NCBI RefSeq assembly: GCF_027596085.1
Contig: NC_072466.1
Coordinates: forward strand, 23,272,113 to 23,336,112
Direction of reading: 5' to 3'
Length of the DNA stretch: 64,000 nt
From: Anoplopoma fimbria
Taxonomy: Eukaryota > Chordata > Actinopteri > Perciformes > Anoplopomatidae
Shown: in pieces, positions 59,487 through 64,000 of the stretch
Numbering within the stretch: position 1 is the stretch's first letter
Layout of the letters: every line of letters begins with the position of its first letter
Program-made: the position numbers and the translations under genes
Notes under the pieces: model-generated
Databases searched by the model: none
Seen by the model: the letters and a program-made list of their open reading frames with translations, nothing else
Told to the model about the DNA's origin: nothing

Positions 59487-61375
59487 TTGACTTTATGCCC
59501 AGATCTATCGACTTTTGTAACCAGTGCTGCTAACTGCTTTCATAGGAAAAGAGTTGGCAACACTGGATTGGCCTTTTTTTTGGTTGGGTACTTTCAAAAG
59601 CTAGCTCACTCTTGCTTGTTTATCAAGATTAGCAATGCTAGCTTTAATTAAGCAATGCCACTTTAAAATGTACTTTTATTACAGACTTGATTGATTAAAT
59701 TGAGGTTTTATTATTTAATTTGAGATTAATGCAGAATATAGTATTATAATATGATATAGTATAATGCATAATTCATATCAGCTTTTTATTTTATTTTATT
59801 GTTGAATAGATCATAATAAACTCTGTAAAAGCATATAAGTATTCCAGTGGCATACTATAGGCTCTGCATTGTATTTCTTGGTAGAGACTATGACCAACCA
59901 GAAGGTGGCAGCATGTCCCAAATAATGACTCCCAGCCTGGTTACGTCTTCATGGCAATAGCTCTAACTTCCATTAAATATAAGTTAATGTTACTGAATAA
60001 TGCCATTGTTTTAATTATCAGTGAGGAAATCTGACAGACAATTTTCCCCTGTGGTTTCTTGAGGGTCTTGAGAGCAACATGTGATAAAGAACCTGTTGGC
60101 TGGTTCAGAAAGTATTTCAACCCAAACATCCTGTTCCGTATGTCGAATACTTACTTCCCACTAATTGTGTCGGACACCTCCAACTGCCAGCTTCACCCTG
60201 AACTTCATCAACAGCGTGCATAGACAACTCTGTCAGCCTGCTTACTGAACCTGATGACGTCCAGGCTCATATCAGCTTCAGCAGGAGGGAGCTGTCTGCC
60301 TACACCGGTGCTGCCAGTACCAATAAATCCACTGTTTGTTATTGTTCCTGGACTTGTGCGCCACTTGACTCTGCCTTATCTGGTGAGTCCAAAGCGACCA
60401 CACGCAGATATTTCCCCCCAAATAAGCCCCTGGGCCCCCTGTCCATCTGCCCTGCTGCTCGTAAAAACACTCCCAACATTATTGTTTTTTTTTACATCTA
60501 CAGTATATCGACAACAAGCATCAGTCCAGCTAAAGGGCTCTCTTCCTAGTATCTGTCTCTGCCTCCCCTCACAAACAGATAACATCAGCTGTCATACCCA
60601 AAAAGCAACCCCTAGCAAGAGGTCAAAGGTCATTGATCAGGAATCAGTGGATGGCCACACAACCATCTTTTGAGACGGGTTACCATAGCCCTCCATTGTA
60701 CGACCCACTGTCCTCACATAACCAGTTCCACGGTTTGACCACATGACGACATCTGAGTCATTCTTATGACAACTACGCAATCTCCATTGGGTAAGGATAC
60801 GATGATATCATAGACTGTTTAAATTATGGATCTGCAATCTTGGCAGTATTTCACAGTCGAACTCCAAAAATGGTCAAAGAGGTGGGTCGCTGTTGGAGCT
60901 ATCAACGCCGCCCATCTTTATGCATAACTTCAAGCCTTAGTATAATCTTAACCGGTGAGTTATATAAAAAATTCACCCCCTGTAGAGTTGCCCTTAACGG
61001 GATATTAGCCTTAGAAACGAGAAACGTTCTTTGTACCAGGTTGTGAACATGTATTTACATTGAAGTTTTTTATATCGTAGAACAAAATGTTAAAATCTCT
61101 GAATCTTATGTTAACTACAGACCTTATTTCAGCCATTTAACCAAAAACACATTCAGAAAAAACACATTGACTTCCAGACAAGGGAACCAGAAGTGCAAAA
61201 ACGCTGACTCATCTTCGGGTTTAACGACTTAAGCGTTGGCTTCATTTTGCCGCTTGTGTGAGATACTGTTGGAATCTCATGGAAAAAGCAAGTAAGTGGA
61301 CCTTGAGTTAGGATTTTGTTTGTCAAACTACGAGGTCATGCTGAATATACTGGGATTTTGTCCTGACATTAATAG
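59487..61375. other. intergenic sequence, no gene seen
   Basis: The frame at 60254-60673 (139 codons) has no family resemblance or splice context. The stretch 60860-61000 (AACGCCGCCCATCTTTATGC type) resembles a fish repeat. In human the next gene after TRAF3IP2 is REV3L, and no exon of it is visible here. Confidence 0.45.
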
Positions 61376-61826
61376 TTGGTGGGATCAGTTATCACTTATG
61401 TTATTATAAGTACTCTTATTATATGAATCATTTATGTCATATACATTGAATGTGTTGTATCTCTGTTATGCTGCTCATTCTGTACACATGACATCTATTG
61501 CATTCTGTCCATCCTGGGAGAAGGATCCCTCCTCTGTCGTTCTCCCAGAGGTTTCTTCCTTTTTTCTCCCTGTTAAAGGGGTTTTTCCTGTGCCGAGGGG
61601 AGTTTTTCCTGTGCCGATGTGAGGGAAGGACAGAGGATGTGAGGGTGTAAGGACAGAGGATGTGAGGGAAGGACAGAGGAGGTGAGGGTCTAAGGACAGA
61701 GGATGTGAGGGTTTAAGGACAGAGGATGTCTCATGTGTACAGATTGTAAAGCCCTCTGAGGCAAATTTGTAATTTGTGATTCTGGGCTATACAAAATAAA
61801 CTGAATTGAATTGAATCAGACCTCTG
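61376..61826 (+). mobile_element. non-LTR retroelement 3' end with internal minisatellite (copy 2)
   Basis: Plus-strand copy of the element at 49285-49990. Shared parts are GAATGTGTTGTATCTCTGTT, CATGACATCTATTGCATTCT, about five units with core GGACAGAGGATGTGAGGG, and the 3' end GGGCTATACAAAATAAACTG with (AATTG)n. It retains TCTCCCAGAGGTTTCTTCC and two GTTTTTCCTGTGCCG motifs, which are missing from copy 1. Confidence 0.8.
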
Positions 61827-64000
61827 CGTACCCCTACCAGTTTAGACTGACATGGGGTCAGCTTGATGATGTCTAAATTTCAGTTTTTGGGTGATCCTTT
61901 GAGTACTTACTTCACTTCAAGGAACACAGAAGGGTTTTGATGATGGAAGTGAGCAGGAAATGTCACTTTAATCATCACAGACTGAGACTCCACTCCCAAT
62001 GAGGACATCCATACTCAAAATGTACACGCTCAGTGTACTGTAAAGCACTTTAGACCAAACACTGCATTAAATATGGCATATATAATAAGTCTGGATTAGT
62101 TTTTATGTTAAATGTGTCCCTCACATGCACTCGTAGACCTCGGGCGTGCTTGCCGGCAAACGTAAGCAGATGCCTGCTGATTGGCTCATTAAGAGGGTCA
62201 GGCTCTCACTCAAGGTCGGCGCACACGCAGGCAGACAGAGGTTCCCTCTCCATCTAGATGAAAATGCTAATGGGACATTTTTCATCCTTGAACGCCATGT
62301 CCCCGGCATGAACCGGATCGAACCAGCTGTTTGTAGAGGGGGGTTATGGCTCCTTCACTGGAGGGGAGAAAAGCAGTGAGCTCAGCACATCAAGACTGCC
62401 GCCGCCATGTATGGACCATTATAGGAGTCTGAGTGGAATACTGAACAGCGTGGAGATGTGTAGGAGGCAGACAGGAGTCAGCAGCGGGTGGTAGAGGGAA
62501 AGAAAACAAAGTGTTCTATGGAGGTTTCTAAAAGATTGAAAAAGCTGAAGTTATGACTGAGAAAGTCTGACTTTAATAATGTGACCTCTAAGAGACCCAC
62601 ATAGACACATTTTTGTCTTTTTTTAAAAAAGGGGACAGGGGATCTTTAGGGGGAGACAGCAGGTCAACAGTACATACCACGTAGAGGTGGTGTGCATCAT
62701 CTGAAAGCTGGAAACCTGAAGATGAATTTGATCAAGATTCTCTAGTCATCAATCTGTACTGAACACTGTGTCTTGGTAAAGGGCCTTTTTAAGTGTTGAA
62801 AGCGTAGTTTATATAAGGGCTAAGAACATCATCATGGAAGTAAATGATGGCCATTCCCATGCTATATTATTTGTTGTGCCAATGTTTTGGTTGAAACCAT
62901 TTGTTACACAGATTTGGTGCTATATTTAACCATTTGAGAATTTATACAAATGGTCAGAAATACCTTCAAAATACCACATTAAGACACCAAGACCTAAAGG
63001 AGCACCATAGAAAAAGCCATGCGGTGATTTGGTATCTAAAACTTTTAACGCTTGGAGGTTTCATCAAGTGAATGGCAAGCGCTTCTGTTCTGAACACTGC
63101 TCAGTAACCCCCTTTATTGTCAACTTACCCATTAAAGCCATACATCCTCTGAATGCCCAACGTCTCTTCTTTGTGGTTATAAAGTTTCACAAGGCTGCGA
63201 TTATTCCAAAGGTCAAAACTGGTCATTTTTATTCAGTGACGTCGAGTTTCACAAAATGTTCTCACTGTGTGAAAACACATCCCACATGAAGACGATTGGT
63301 TTCATTGGATGAAAAGGAGTTTCAGCTTTTCAGTCATGCCCATTTTTTCCAATTCCAAATCTGTTTAGGGACCCCAGTGTGCAGCAATATTCAAATACAG
63401 ATTCAGTTCAGATTCATAGCCAAAAATGCTATTCTCATTTGATAAATTGCACTGACACTCAATCTAGAAATAAACATAGTTTCCAGAGGAGCACGACCGT
63501 ACCAAGGATTTTAAGGAAGTGAATATATTTCCCCTTTGCCACCCAGCGCTTCCAGAGATTTTTTTAACGTACAGCCAAATATATTTCAGTCTTTTTGACA
63601 TTTTCTATATTGAAATCTGTATTTTTTTCTGTAATTTATTACTGTTAAATCATATTTTCCTGTAATTTTCCAAGTTTTAATAATTTTTTTCTGGGTTCAA
63701 TAAACAGTCAAATGTAGGTATACTGGTTATACCAAATGCCACAATTTATATCTGATAAAAACACACTGTACTCAATGGTAGCTACGACCCTGAAGAAGAG
63801 TACAGTATACAGTATAAGGCTGTGTTGACTTGTCTGCAATATTAATGCTTGTGTTTAAGCTCCATAAAAAATCTGCCATCATCAAAAATCACTTAAGCCT
63901 TGGTCAATAATAAATATAAATGATATAATTATTTAAGAAGTTAGTCTGTGGTGGCCTCATATTAATCTCACTCTGTTTTATGGCAATTTAATCTGTTTGT
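61827..64000. other. right-hand end of window, non-coding
   Basis: No exon with family similarity. The stretch 62130-62400 is less AT-rich and contains clean words such as CTGATTGGCTCATTAAGAG and an octamer-like ATGCTAAT, so it may be a regulatory element. The rest is AT-rich without recognisable repeats. Confidence 0.4.

Noticed and set aside
60254..60673. 139-codon frame downstream of traf3ip2
   Set aside because: No similarity to any family I know, low-complexity stretches, no promoter or splice signals.

Overview
This window is teleost fish nuclear DNA, probably from a percomorph-like genome, although the species cannot be read from it. The evidence is intron-split vertebrate genes with consensus splice sites, long (GT)n, (CA)n and (GATA)n microsatellites, and many interspersed repeats of types common in ray-finned fish. 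No prokaryotic gene, phage, CRISPR array, rRNA or free-standing tRNA gene was found.

Three protein-coding genes could be assembled by hand. All lie on the + strand in the right part of the window. (1) fyn, a Src-family tyrosine kinase, has eleven coding exons from 22945 to 46953. They join without frame conflict into a 537-residue protein, the length of human FYN. A twelfth, alternative exon (37851-38006) matches the FynT-type exon 7B and can replace exon 7A (37334-37498), giving 534 residues. (2) A two-exon rhodopsin-class GPCR resembling GPR139 lies at 51318-53821 (362 residues). (3) traf3ip2 (Act1/CIKS), the SEFIR adaptor of IL-17 receptors, has nine coding exons from 55593 to 58941 (440 residues). 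The fyn-to-traf3ip2 order on one strand matches human 6q21. The GPCR between them is not part of the human arrangement as I know it.

Layout: 1-22.9 kb holds no convincing coding exon. It is probably fyn upstream sequence and/or the first intron, because the first coding exon carries only 10 nt of 5' UTR behind a splice acceptor. This part contains a possible solo LTR, a foldback DNA element, a LINE 3' end with an inverted 5' end, a tRNA-derived SINE sharing that LINE's 3' tail, and a CpG-rich stretch near 14.1-14.7 kb. From 22.9 to 48.4 kb is fyn with its introns and 3' UTR. From 48.4 to 55.6 kb are a long GT tract, a minisatellite-bearing retroelement tail, the GPCR and further repeats. From 55.6 to 59.5 kb is traf3ip2. 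From 59.5 to 64 kb is non-coding, with a second, inverted copy of the minisatellite-bearing element.

The genes are linked mainly by conserved neighbourhood. Fyn and Act1 are both cytoplasmic signalling proteins of lymphoid and other cells, but the sequence does not show that they act together. The most informative features are the retained mutually exclusive fyn exons 7A/7B, the simple repeats that abut several fyn splice sites, and the (GT)n tract placed where the fyn poly(A) site needs its GU-rich downstream element. I did not see an evidently new multi-gene system. Exon boundaries were deduced by eye from protein-family similarity and GT/AG rules.
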